In this document: piece after piece, positions 34,191 to 42,662 of the stretch
Position numbering within the stretch: position 1 is the first letter of the stretch
Layout of the letters: every line of letters begins with the position of its first letter
DNA from: JAJDXW01 sp965223775
Lineage (GTDB): Bacteria > Pseudomonadota > Gammaproteobacteria > HK1
Reading direction: 5' to 3'
NCBI GenBank assembly: GCA_965223775.1
Contig: OZ245021.1
Span: 5,332,001-5,396,000 of the forward strand
Length of the DNA: 64,000 nt
Program-made: the position numbers and the translations under genes
The notes under the pieces: model-generated
Told to the model about the DNA's origin: nothing
Databases searched by the model: none
The model's input: only the letters and a program-made list of their open reading frames with translations

Positions 34191-34763
34191 TCAGCGGGCG
34201 GCGTAGGCGAACTCGACGCGCCGGTTGCGAGACCATGACTCTTCCTCATGGCCGATCACGGCCGGGAGCTCCTCGCCATAGCTCACGGTGCGAACCTGGT
34301 GGTCCGCCACTCCGAGCAGCCGGAGCATGTCGCGCACCCCGTTCGCCCGGCGCTCTCCCAGCGCCACGTTGTACTCGCGCGAGCCGCGCTCGTCGGCATG
34401 CCCCTCCAGCACGACCTCGGCGCTGGCGTCGCGGGCGAGAAACTGCGCGTGCGCTTCCACCACGATCCGGTCATCGGGATGCACCTCGTTCGAATCGAGG
34501 TCGAAATAGATGACCAGCGTGAGGTCCGACCCGTCGGCAGCCGCCAGAGGGCTCCCTTCGACGCCCCCGGCGTCCGCAAGGGTCCCGGTAGTGCCGGCCT
34601 CCCCCGGTTCGGAATCCGCCGCCGTCCCTTGCGCGGTCTCGCCGCCCGGCGGGGGGCGGTCTTCCACTTCGGGCGGGGCCGCCGCCTGCTCGGGAGCTCC
34701 GGTGGTGCAGCCAACCATCAACGCGAGCACCGCCGCGCCGAAGATCGCCTTGCCTCTTTGCAT
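34191..34763 (-). CDS. pal: Peptidoglycan-associated lipoprotein Pal
   Basis: 190 residues from ATG 34763 (GGAG six bases upstream; an ATG two codons earlier exists). The lipobox is ALMVGC, so the cysteine is lipidated and the protein anchored in the outer membrane. A disordered acidic linker rich in glycine and proline (about 25-80) leads to the OmpA-like peptidoglycan-binding domain, with EGHADERGSREYNVALGERR. It holds outer membrane and wall together with TolB. The gene is 54 bases downstream of tolB. Confidence 0.96.
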   Translation of the reverse strand: MQRGKAIFGAAVLALMVGCTTGAPEQAAAPPEVEDRPPPGGETAQGTAADSEPGEAGTTGTLADAGGVEGSPLAAADGSDLTLVIYFDLDSNEVHPDDRIVVEAHAQFLARDASAEVVLEGHADERGSREYNVALGERRANGVRDMLRLLGVADHQVRTVSYGEELPAVIGHEEESWSRNRRVEFAYAAR

Positions 34764-34817
34764 CGTCATCTCCGATTCGTGTTGCTTGGAACTCGCCGGC
34801 GGCCAACTCGGTCCGGT

Positions 34818-36143
34818 TCAGCGCCGGGACAGCGTTGGCGACCAGGCCGGATCCCGGACGCCGGTCTCGTCGATCGACAAGCGTTGGCGAAAGCGGCCGT
34901 CGATGGAGACCGCCGCGAGCGCGGATCGGCCGCGTTCGGTCGTCGCGTAGAGGATCAGTCGCCCGTTCGGAGCGAAGGTCGGAGACTCGTCGAGCCTTCC
35001 GTTCGTGAGCACGTCGATATTCCCGTCTCCAATCCCCATGACCGCGATCCGGTAGTCGCCATCGGATTCGTGCACGAACGCGAGCCGCGACCCGTCCGGA
35101 GAAAACACCGCACGAGCGTTGTACCGGCCGGCAAACGTGAGGCGTTTGGGCGTGCTTGCGCCCGACGCGGAGACCCGGAAGAGCTGGGGCCGCCCTCCGC
35201 TTCGGTCGGAGGTGAATACGATGTCGCGCCCGTCCGGCGACCACGCCGGCTCGGTGTCGATGTCCGCACTGCTGGTCAAACGCCGCAGCTCGCCCGATTC
35301 GAGGTTCAGCACGTGGATATCGGGACTGCCTTCCCGCGACAACGTGAGCGCGAGCCGTCTGCCATCCGGCGAGAATGCCGGTGCGCCGTTGATTCCGGCG
35401 AAGTCCGTGACCTTGCGGCGCAGACCGGTCGCGAGCTCCTGCAACAGGATGCGGGAGCGCCCTCCCTCGAAGGACACGTACGCCAGCCAGCGCCCGTCCG
35501 GAGACCAGGCCGGCGACATGAGGGGCTCGGGGGAGGTCCGCAGGACGACCGGGTTGCCCCCGTCGCTGTCCGCCACGTTGAGCGCATAGACGACCTGCCC
35601 TTCCCCGCCGGCGGTCTCCGTCACGTACGCGATGCGCGTCGCGAACGCTCCGCGCTCTCCGGTCAGGGCGTAGTAGATGTCATCGCTGATCTGGTGCGCG
35701 ACCCACCGCAACTGGTCGGGGCGAACCCGGGAATAGCGCTGGCCCGCGAGCTGGGCGGCGGTGAAGGTGTCGAAGAGCCGGAACTCGACCTCGTATTCCC
35801 GGGCCCCGCCTCGCACCACCTGGCCGACCGAGCCGATGACGAGACTGCCGACCAGCAGGCGGCGCCAGTCCGACCATCGGACATCTTCCTTGTGCACCGG
35901 GTGCTGCGGCAGCTTCTGAAGCGGCGCGAAGCGGCCGCTCCGCGCGAGGTCGCCCGCGATGATGGTCGACATCGACTCCGGTGGAACCGGCCCCGAAACG
36001 GACTGCCCGAACCGCGCCACCGCGATGGGCGTCGCGCTCTCCAGGCCCTGGGTGATCTCGATCTTCAGTGCGGAATGCGCCGGGCCGGCCACCCCCGCGC
36101 AGAGGACGGCGAAGAAGGGCAGCCAACGCTGCAACCTGGGCAT
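34818..36143 (-). CDS. tolB: Tol-Pal periplasmic protein TolB
   Basis: 441 residues. A Sec signal (MPRLQRWLPFFAVLCAGVAG) is followed by the N-terminal domain (about 25-165) and a six-bladed propeller whose repeats read SPAWSPDGRWLAYVSFEGG, GAPAFSPDGRRLALTLSREG and EPAWSPDGRDIVFTSDRSGG. It binds Pal and TolA. It starts three bases downstream of tolA. Confidence 0.96.
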   Translation of the reverse strand: MPRLQRWLPFFAVLCAGVAGPAHSALKIEITQGLESATPIAVARFGQSVSGPVPPESMSTIIAGDLARSGRFAPLQKLPQHPVHKEDVRWSDWRRLLVGSLVIGSVGQVVRGGAREYEVEFRLFDTFTAAQLAGQRYSRVRPDQLRWVAHQISDDIYYALTGERGAFATRIAYVTETAGGEGQVVYALNVADSDGGNPVVLRTSPEPLMSPAWSPDGRWLAYVSFEGGRSRILLQELATGLRRKVTDFAGINGAPAFSPDGRRLALTLSREGSPDIHVLNLESGELRRLTSSADIDTEPAWSPDGRDIVFTSDRSGGRPQLFRVSASGASTPKRLTFAGRYNARAVFSPDGSRLAFVHESDGDYRIAVMGIGDGNIDVLTNGRLDESPTFAPNGRLILYATTERGRSALAAVSIDGRFRQRLSIDETGVRDPAWSPTLSRR

Positions 36144-36146
36144 CGG

Positions 36147-37313
36147 TCAGCTCCTGGGATTGAACAGGAAGACGATCTCGCGGTCGAACACGGGCCGCTG
36201 CCGCGGCGGCGGCAACGGTGAAGCAGCCCGAACCGCCTGCTCGACGGAACGGTCGAATGCGACGTTGCCGCTGCTCTGGGCGATCTCCACGCTAAGGACC
36301 TTTCCGTTGGTGTCCTGGACCACGTTTACCGTGCATTTCAAGCCGGGCGGTACGCCGGTGGGGCGGCGCCAGTTCCTGGCCACGCTCGACTGGATGGCGC
36401 CAATATACTCCTCGAGCGCCTTCGCGAAAATGGCCTTTCGCTCCTGCTCCAACCGCTGCTGTTCTCGAGCCATGAGTTCCCGGCGGGAGCGTTCTTCCTC
36501 GCGCTGGCGGCGCAGCCGTTCCGCCTCGGCTTCGCGCTCTTCCCGATCCCGCTGCCGGGCGACCATTGTCAGCTCTTCCTGCCTGCGCGCCTTTTCGACC
36601 TCCTTGCGACGTTGCTCCTCGGCTTGCCGGGCCGCGGCCTCCGCGGTCGCCCGGCGCTGCTCCTCGGCCACGCGCGCGATTTTGGCATCCTTGCGAAGCT
36701 GCTCCTCGGTCAGGCGGGCCACCTCGGCCTCCTGCCGGCGCTGCTCCTCCGCCACGCGCGCGGCTTCGGCATCCTTGCGACGCTCCTCTTCGGCCAGGCG
36801 CGCGGTCTTCGCCTCCGTTCGGCGCTCTTCCTCGGCCAGGCGGGCGGTCTTCGCCTCCGTCCGGCGCTCCTCCTCGACCAGACGCGCGGCCTCCGCATCC
36901 CTGCGACGCTGCTCCTCGGTCACGCGCGCGGCTTCGGCATCCCTGCGACGCTCCTCCTCCACTCGCCGCGCCGCCTCGACGTCTTTCCAGCGCTGCTCCT
37001 CGGCCACGCGGGCCGTCTCGGCCTTCTGCCGCCGGCGCTCCTCGTGCTCGCGCTGCTCCCGGGCGACTTCCGCCCGATCCTCCTCCTCGCGGCGCCTCTG
37101 CGTCTCGCGGTCCCGGATGCGCTGCAGCTCCGCCCGCACCCGTTCCTCGTCCACCACCGTGGCCTGGACCGAATCGGCCACCTCGGGCGCCGTCCGCTTC
37201 AGCCCCGGCCACTGGACCGAGAGCACGAGCACCCCGGCGGCGGCGGCATGGACGAGGATCGCGAGTATGTAGGGGCCGGCCTGGTCGAGGGCTTCGCGCA
37301 CGACCGTTCTCAA
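36147..37313 (-). CDS. tolA: Tol-Pal envelope-spanning protein TolA
   Basis: 388 residues. One anchor helix (YILAILVHAAAAGVLVLSVQ, about 14-33) is followed by a very long coiled-coil region (about 50-275) of tandem 13- to 15-residue units such as RRKDAEAARVAEEQ. A C-terminal TonB-like domain (about 280-388; RNWRRPTGVPPGLKCTVNVV) contacts TolB. The repeats are also visible in the DNA at about 36620-37030. TolA passes TolQR proton-motive energy to the outer membrane. It overlaps tolR by four bases. Confidence 0.95.
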   Translation of the reverse strand: MRTVVREALDQAGPYILAILVHAAAAGVLVLSVQWPGLKRTAPEVADSVQATVVDEERVRAELQRIRDRETQRRREEEDRAEVAREQREHEERRRQKAETARVAEEQRWKDVEAARRVEEERRRDAEAARVTEEQRRRDAEAARLVEEERRTEAKTARLAEEERRTEAKTARLAEEERRKDAEAARVAEEQRRQEAEVARLTEEQLRKDAKIARVAEEQRRATAEAAARQAEEQRRKEVEKARRQEELTMVARQRDREEREAEAERLRRQREEERSRRELMAREQQRLEQERKAIFAKALEEYIGAIQSSVARNWRRPTGVPPGLKCTVNVVQDTNGKVLSVEIAQSSGNVAFDRSVEQAVRAASPLPPPRQRPVFDREIVFLFNPRS

Positions 37314-37741
37314 CCCCCGGGGGCGGGTTGCTCCGTCAACAGACCGACCGAAGGGGCCCCCGCCTCCTTGAGGATCGCCATCGCGACCACCACCGCCCCG
37401 TACTCGACCGACTGGTCGCCCTTGACGAGTATCTGGATGCCGGGCCGGTGCAGCAGGAGAGCTGCGGCGCGGTTGAGCAGGGTCGCCTCGTCGACCGGTT
37501 CGGTCTCGTCTCCGCCGAAATTGATGTAGTAGCGTCCGGCGGAATCCACGCTGACGATGAGCGGTTCGGCATCGGTCGCCTCCACGACCTCGGCGGGAGC
37601 ATCGGGAAGATCGATCTTCACGCCCTGGGTGAGCAGGGGAGCGGTGATCATGAAAATGACCAGCAGCACGAGCATCACGTCGATGTAGGGCACGACGTTG
37701 ATCTCGGACATCGGACGTTTACGCGAATCCGAAGGCATCAT
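37310..37741 (-). CDS. tolR: Tol-Pal proton channel subunit TolR
   Basis: 143 residues of the ExbD/TolR family. The N-terminal helix includes the functional aspartate, MSEINVVPYIDVMLVLLVIF, followed by the periplasmic dimer domain with SVDSAGRYYINFGG and QILVKGDQSVEYGAVV. With TolQ it forms the proton-driven motor. The stop overlaps tolA; 21 bases separate it from tolQ. Confidence 0.96.
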   Translation of the reverse strand: MMPSDSRKRPMSEINVVPYIDVMLVLLVIFMITAPLLTQGVKIDLPDAPAEVVEATDAEPLIVSVDSAGRYYINFGGDETEPVDEATLLNRAAALLLHRPGIQILVKGDQSVEYGAVVVAMAILKEAGAPSVGLLTEQPAPGG

Positions 37742-37762
37742 CGCAACTCCCGCCGCTCCGAC

Positions 37763-38434
37763 TCAGCTAACCCGCTGGCGCTGGAGAATGGTCGAGAACT
37801 CCTCCACGAACGTGCTGAAGCGATTGGACAGCGACTCCACGTCGCTGAGGTAGCGATTGTAGGCAATGACGGCCGGAATTGCCGCGAAGAGGCCCATGGC
37901 GGTCGCGATCAGCGCTTCCGCGATCCCCGGTGCGACCAGCGCGAGGGTCGCCTGCCCCACGTTGCCGAGGGATTGGAACGAGTTCATGATGCCCCAGACC
38001 GTCCCGAACAGACCGATGTAGGGACTCGTGGAACCGACGGTCGCGAGGAACGACAGGTGGCTCTCGAGATCGTCGACCTCGTGCCGCATCGCGACCCGCA
38101 TCGCTCGTTCGGAGCCGTAGATCACGTCCCGCTGATCGATTCCGGTGCGCCGCAGGCGGGCGTATTCGCGGAATCCGGCGCGAAAGATGCTCCCCATGCC
38201 GCCCGGGTCGGCGTCCGCATTGTTGATGGTGTTGTACATCGACACGAGATCGGTTCCGGACCAGAAACGGCTCTCGAAGTCGACCGCATCCCGCCGTGCG
38301 TGGGCGAGCACGCCCCGCTTGCGAAAGATGAGCGCCCACGACACCACCGAAGTGACCAGGAGGCCAAGCATGACGATCTGAACGACGACGCTCGCGCCGA
38401 GCACGAGCCGCAACAAGGAGAGATCGACTCCCAT
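37763..38434 (-). CDS. tolQ: Tol-Pal proton channel subunit TolQ
   Basis: 223 residues of the ExbB/TolQ/MotA family with three helices: VVQIVMLGLLVTSVVSWALI near the start, then the pair around SLSFLATVGSTSPYIGLFGT and IAEALIATAMGLFAAIPAVI. It is the first gene of the tol block here; ybgC, its usual partner, is missing, and a 635-base gap holding repeat D separates tolQ from ruvB. Confidence 0.96.
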   Translation of the reverse strand: MGVDLSLLRLVLGASVVVQIVMLGLLVTSVVSWALIFRKRGVLAHARRDAVDFESRFWSGTDLVSMYNTINNADADPGGMGSIFRAGFREYARLRRTGIDQRDVIYGSERAMRVAMRHEVDDLESHLSFLATVGSTSPYIGLFGTVWGIMNSFQSLGNVGQATLALVAPGIAEALIATAMGLFAAIPAVIAYNRYLSDVESLSNRFSTFVEEFSTILQRQRVS

Positions 38435-38817
38435 CCCGAGTATCCGCTATCTCATACCGCCCGCGACCGTTCGCGGGCATCCCGAATGCGGCCGCACGCC
38501 GCGAAAGAGGGGTTCGGGCAACCTGCGCCGCCGCCTGGCCGTGACGATATGGGCCATCCGCACGATTGCCTCAATCACGAGCTCGCTCATCGATCTCGTG
38601 ATCGACTGTCTCAGCACCAGACCTGCCCTGTGCAATCGCGGCATTGTAACACTCGCGCCGGGCTCTCATGGACGGAATGGATATCCGGAAACGCCTCCGC
38701 CGTCCTCGCCGGGACCGGCCCCGGGCGGGGCGCCGCCGTCCCGCTCGCCGCGATCCCGCAGCCGCCGGGAGCCGACCGGACTGGCCGGGACGACCGGAAC
38801 GCAGGGCCGTACCCGGT
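38435..38817. other. Gap between tolQ and repeat D, where ybgC would be expected
   Basis: I translated both strands in the sense of the tol operon and saw no acyl-CoA thioesterase (YbgC) motif. A minus-strand frame at 38447-38644 has no recognisable content. The segment 38545-38640 is less GC-rich than its surroundings. It probably holds the tol promoter. The absence of ybgC may be a loss linked to the adjacent repeat. Confidence 0.4.
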
Positions 38818-39030
38818 CCGGTCCGTAAATCTCACCAACTTTCGTCGCGAGGGCGCCGAGACAGTGCTGTGGCGGGCCGCATCTGCTTCGCAGCTTCGCG
38901 GACCGAAAGGCGCTGAAGGCGTAGTCGACACCAGCGCGTTCGCGCTGTCGAAGCGGCTTGTGGGAGTACGGCCCGTCACCGTGCATGGATTGGTGTCCGC
39001 AGCAGAAAGTTGGTGAGATTTGCGGGCCAG
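38818..39030. repeat. Dispersed nested-palindrome element, copy D (213 bp)
   Basis: Outer arms AAATCTCACCAACTTTCG (38827) and GAAAGTTGGTGAGATTT (39006-39022) are exactly complementary, and the AACTTT/AAAGTT pair replaces the AGCTTT/AAAGCT of copies A and C. The inner stem CTGTGGCGGGCCG (38867) with CGGCCCGTCACCG (38970) tolerates one mismatch and wobble pairs. The ends are CCGG and CCAG rather than CTAG. Same orientation as C. It lies between tolQ and ruvB. Confidence 0.85.
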
Positions 39031-39069
39031 GCCCGGGATCGGTCACGGATCCTGACGGACGGGAGAAAG

Positions 39070-40122
39070 TCAATCCGGTCGTGGATCGTCCGCCGGCGCC
39101 CGCTCCGCGCGGAACAGATCGGGCGTGGCGGGAGCCGCCAGGCCGAAATGCCGCCATGCGGCAGCGGTCGCGACGCGCCCCCGGGGAGTGCGCATGAGGT
39201 AGCCCTGCTGAATGAGGTAGGGCTCGACCACCTCTTCGATGGTCCCCCGTTCCTCGCTCAGCGCGGCGGCAAGATTCTCGACGCCCACCGGCCCCCCGTC
39301 GAACTTCTCGATGAGAAGGCTCAGCACCTTGCGGTCCATCACGTCGAGACCGTTCGCGTCCACCTCGAGCATGTCCAGCGCCCGGGAAGCCACCTCCTCG
39401 ACGATCCGGCCGTCGGAACGCACCTCGGCGTAGTCCCGCACCCGGCGCAGCAGGCGGTTCGCAACCCGGGGAGTGCCCCGGGAGCGCTGCGCGAGCTCCC
39501 CGGCGCCCCCGGGGTTGATCGACACGCCCAGGATCCCGGCGGAGCGGGCGACGATCGTCGCGAGCTCGTCCGGACTGTAGAACTCCAGGCGGTGAACGAT
39601 GCCGAAGCGATCGCGGAGCGGCGACGTGAGGAGTCCCGCTCGCGTGGTCGCACCGACGAGGGTAAACGGCGGCAGGTCCAGCTTGAGGGAGCGCGCAGAC
39701 GGTCCCTCGCCGATCATGATGTCGATCTGGCAGTCCTCCATCGCCGGGTACAGGATCTCCTCCACGGCCGGGTTCAGGCGATGGATCTCGTCGATGAAGA
39801 GGACGTCGCGCGGCTCCAGGTTGGTCAGCAGGGCGGCAAGGTCCCCGCCACGTTCGATGACCGGACCCGACGACTGGCGTAGATTCGCCCCCATCTCGTG
39901 GGCGATGACGTGGGCGAGCGTGGTCTTGCCGAGGCCCGGTGGGCCGAAGATCAGCACGTGATCGAGCGCTTCGCCCCGCGCGCGAGCGGCCTCGATGAAG
40001 AGGCCGAGCTGCTCGCGAACCGCAGGCTGGCCGACGTATTCGTCGAGCCGCCGGGGGCGGAGCCTCCGTTCGACGATTTCCTCGCCGGCTTCCGCCGCCG
40101 GCGCGATGAGACGATCGGTCAT
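39070..40122 (-). CDS. ruvB: Holliday junction branch-migration ATPase RuvB
   Basis: 350 residues. AAA+ Walker A FGPPGLGKTTLAHVIAHE (about 60), Walker B VLFIDEIHRLN, sensor FTLVGATTRAGLLTSPLRDR and a C-terminal winged helix with RTPRGRVATAAAWRHFGL. The RuvB ring drives branch migration with RuvA. It lies 125 bases after ruvA rather than overlapping it, a little more spaced than usual. Confidence 0.97.
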   Translation of the reverse strand: MTDRLIAPAAEAGEEIVERRLRPRRLDEYVGQPAVREQLGLFIEAARARGEALDHVLIFGPPGLGKTTLAHVIAHEMGANLRQSSGPVIERGGDLAALLTNLEPRDVLFIDEIHRLNPAVEEILYPAMEDCQIDIMIGEGPSARSLKLDLPPFTLVGATTRAGLLTSPLRDRFGIVHRLEFYSPDELATIVARSAGILGVSINPGGAGELAQRSRGTPRVANRLLRRVRDYAEVRSDGRIVEEVASRALDMLEVDANGLDVMDRKVLSLLIEKFDGGPVGVENLAAALSEERGTIEEVVEPYLIQQGYLMRTPRGRVATAAAWRHFGLAAPATPDLFRAERAPADDPRPD

Positions 40123-40247
40123 CCCGGACCGACCCGCGGACCGGCGCCCCGCCCCGGCGTGCCCGGCCGGTCAGGCGGCACGGGCGAACCGCCCCCGCGT
40201 TCTCGGCGGACCGCCTCTCGATGAACCGGGACCACGGGACCAACGCA

Positions 40248-40823
40248 TCAAGACACCACCGCCCGCAGGGCCGCGCGTACGATCGCTTCGCTGTCGAGAC
40301 CCGTCGCGTCGACCGCCGCGACCCTTCGCTGCGCCTCGTTCGGCGAGAAGCCGAGCGCGACCAGGGCGGCGACGGCTTCGGCCAGCGGCTCCTGCGGCAC
40401 GTCCACCCCCAAGCCCCCGGCCCCGAGGATCCGATCCCGCAGCTCGAACAGGAGCCGTTCCGCCGTCTTCTTGCCGATGCCGGGGATCTGCGCGAGTCCG
40501 GCCGCATCCCCCGCGCGCACGCAACGGGCGAGGCCGTCGGCATCGAGGCCGGAGAGGAGGGCGAGAGCGACCTTCCCGCCGACTCCGCTCACCCGCAGCA
40601 GCCGGCGGAACGTGTCCCGTTCCACGCGGCGGGCAAATCCGTACAGGCAGGGAACGTCGTCGCGCACCGCGAGGTGGGTGTGCAGCACGACCGCCTCGCC
40701 CACCGACGGCAGGGAGTAGAACGTGGTCATCGGGGCTTCGAGCTCGTACCCCACGCCGCCCACGTCGACGAGCAGCCGGGGAGGCTGGCGGTCCCGCAGC
40801 ACTCCTTCCAGGCGCCCGATCAC
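40248..40823 (-). CDS. ruvA: Holliday junction DNA-binding protein RuvA
   Basis: 191 residues. The N-terminal OB domain (MIGRLEGVLRDRQPPRLLVD) is followed by paired helix-hairpin-helix motifs (VSGVGGKVALALLSG, IPGIGKKTAERLLFEL) and a small C-terminal domain with ALGFSPNEAQRRV that touches RuvB. The start overlaps the ruvC stop by four bases. Confidence 0.97.
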   Translation of the reverse strand: MIGRLEGVLRDRQPPRLLVDVGGVGYELEAPMTTFYSLPSVGEAVVLHTHLAVRDDVPCLYGFARRVERDTFRRLLRVSGVGGKVALALLSGLDADGLARCVRAGDAAGLAQIPGIGKKTAERLLFELRDRILGAGGLGVDVPQEPLAEAVAALVALGFSPNEAQRRVAAVDATGLDSEAIVRAALRAVVS

Positions 40824-41320
40824 CGGCGCCAGTCCGGCCGCATCCGCGCGAGCATGTCCCGACTGTGCGCGTGGCAGAGGGCGACGGCGAGCGCATCCGC
40901 CTCGTCGGCCGGGGGCGCCTCGGGCAGCGAGAGGAGCACGCGAACCATGTGCTGCACCTGGCCCTTGGAAGCCTTCCCGCTCCCCGTCGTCGCCTGCTTG
41001 ACCCGGGTCGCCGCGTACTCGAAGACGGGAATGCCGGGGACCGCGACCAGGGCGGCCCCCCGCGCCTGCCCCAGCTTCAGGGCCGACTCCGCGTTGCGGC
41101 TGACGAAGACCCGTTCGATGGCGAGCTCGCTCGGCGCGTACCGCTCCGAAACTTCTCGCAACCCTTCGACGATCTGGAGAAGGCGCCCGGCCATGTCGTC
41201 GCCCGCAACCCGGATGCGGCCGCTCGCGACGTGCCGGTTTCCGGACGGAACCACCTCGATCACGCCGTAGCCGGTGATCCGGGAGCCCGGATCAATCCCG
41301 AGGATCCTCGCGCCGCTCAA
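40820..41320 (-). CDS. ruvC: Holliday junction resolvase RuvC
   Basis: 166 residues. The four acidic catalytic residues are identifiable: ILGIDPGSRITGYGVI (Asp7-type), LAIERVFVSRNAESALKLGQ (Glu) and the C-terminal PPADEADALAVALCHAH (two Asp). It cuts four-way junctions. It starts the ruvCAB cluster and follows yebC by 51 bases, the standard gammaproteobacterial order. Confidence 0.97.
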   Translation of the reverse strand: MSGARILGIDPGSRITGYGVIEVVPSGNRHVASGRIRVAGDDMAGRLLQIVEGLREVSERYAPSELAIERVFVSRNAESALKLGQARGAALVAVPGIPVFEYAATRVKQATTGSGKASKGQVQHMVRVLLSLPEAPPADEADALAVALCHAHSRDMLARMRPDWRR

Positions 41321-41371
41321 CCCGGCGCCCCGAGACTCGGCGGAACCCGCCCGGACGCCGCCGGACTCGGC

Positions 41372-42130
41372 TCAAGACGCGGCCTGATCGATCCGAGCGA
41401 GCGTATCGAGTGATATGGCGGCATTCGAATAGACCTGCTGCACATCGTCCAGATCCTCGAGGACCTCGATGAGCCGCACCATGCGGACCGATTCCGGGAG
41501 TTCGAGGGAAACGTTGGAGACCGCCCGGAGCGTCACTCCCGCCTCTTCGGACTCCAGGCCCGCGGCCCGCAGCGCGCCGCGCACCGCCTCGTAGTCCTCC
41601 GGCGAGGTCACGACCTCGAAGGAGCCGTCCTCGTCGACGACCACGTCCTCGGCCCCGGCCTCGATCGCGGTTTCCATCAGCACGTCCTCGTCCACACCGG
41701 CGGGGTAGCTCAACTGGCCCACCCGGTTGAACAGGTAGCCGACCGATCCGTCGGACCCGAGGTTTCCGCCGCACTTCGAGAACGCGTGTCGAACCTCGGC
41801 AACCGTCCGATTGCGGTTGTCGGTCACGCACTCGGCGATGACCGCCGCCCCACCGGGGCCGAAACCCTCGTAGCGGATCTCCTCGAGATTGCCGAGATCG
41901 GCGTCGCCGCTCGCGCGCCGGACGGCCCGCTCGATCGTATCCTTGGGAACGTTGCCGGCGAGGGCCTTGTCGATCGCCTGTCGCAGGCGCGGGTTTCCGT
42001 CAGATTGCGCCCCGGCGAGCCGGGCCGCAATCGAGACCTCCCGAATGAGACGCGAGAACAGCTTGCCCCGCCTGGCGTCCTGCGCGCCCTTGCGGTGCTG
42101 GATGTTGGCCCACTTGCTGTGTCCCGCCAT
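41372..42130 (-). CDS. yebC: YebC/PmpR-family (TACO1) regulator
   Basis: 252 residues from ATG 42130, the invariant start MAGHSKWANIQHRKGAQDAR. Three-domain protein with RRASGDADLGNLEEIRYEGF and YEGFGPGGAAVIAECVTDN typical. Members act as transcription regulators or, as shown recently for several, as translation factors at proline stretches. It heads the ruv cluster. Confidence 0.96.
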   Translation of the reverse strand: MAGHSKWANIQHRKGAQDARRGKLFSRLIREVSIAARLAGAQSDGNPRLRQAIDKALAGNVPKDTIERAVRRASGDADLGNLEEIRYEGFGPGGAAVIAECVTDNRNRTVAEVRHAFSKCGGNLGSDGSVGYLFNRVGQLSYPAGVDEDVLMETAIEAGAEDVVVDEDGSFEVVTSPEDYEAVRGALRAAGLESEEAGVTLRAVSNVSLELPESVRMVRLIEVLEDLDDVQQVYSNAAISLDTLARIDQAAS

Positions 42131-42331
42131 GGTGCTCGGTTCGGATCCGCGGGGCGCGTCCTCGCGCGCGGGGCCCGCGTGCGCCCGCTCGCGTCGCCGG
42201 AGTCGACGAGGCAGAATACCATCGCTCGAAAGACCCGAGTACCCCCGGCCGCCGGGGACCAGGACCATTCCACGCTAGTGGGAGGTATTGGTCCGGGTGC
42301 TGGGCGGAAGCACGAGGGAGGAGGCAGACCA

Positions 42332-42487
42332 ATGATCTGGGGCCGGAAATGGCAGCCGACGCAAGCAGAGGCCGAGTACATGTCGCACGCGCTCTTCTTC
42401 GCGAACATGGCCGCGTTCAACGCAGGGGTCGAGGCCGCGACCGCGATCGGAGACGATCCGGACCGTCGCGGGGAGTTCGCGATGTAA
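42332..42487 (+). CDS. Small hypothetical protein; frame continues past an in-frame TAA to 42628
   Basis: 51 codons (MIWGRKWQPTQAEAEYMSHA ... GEFAM) with a very strong ribosome site, GGGAGGAGG, about eight bases before the ATG. After TAA at 42485 the same frame stays open for 46 codons (SVKSSGQLYSAILRELMNEQ ... DLEEGDE) to TGA at 42626-42628, with mostly G/C third positions. This suggests a 98-codon gene split by a point mutation, or two small proteins. It sits directly upstream of the crotonase gene. No function recognised. Confidence 0.5.
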   Translation: MIWGRKWQPTQAEAEYMSHALFFANMAAFNAGVEAATAIGDDPDRRGEFAM

Positions 42488-42662
42488 AGTGTCAAGAGCA
42501 GCGGCCAGCTGTACTCAGCGATCTTGCGGGAACTCATGAACGAGCAGCCGAACAAGGACGGAATCGAGGCCGTGTGCTACCGGGTAGCGGCTGCGTTCGT
42601 CGCCGACTTAGAAGAAGGGGACGAGTGAGCGGCGGCCGGCCGGCACCGGACGAGGAGACGAG

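Noticed and set aside
38435..38817. A decayed ybgC
   Set aside because: Translations on the tol strand show no thioesterase motif, so a remnant cannot be supported.
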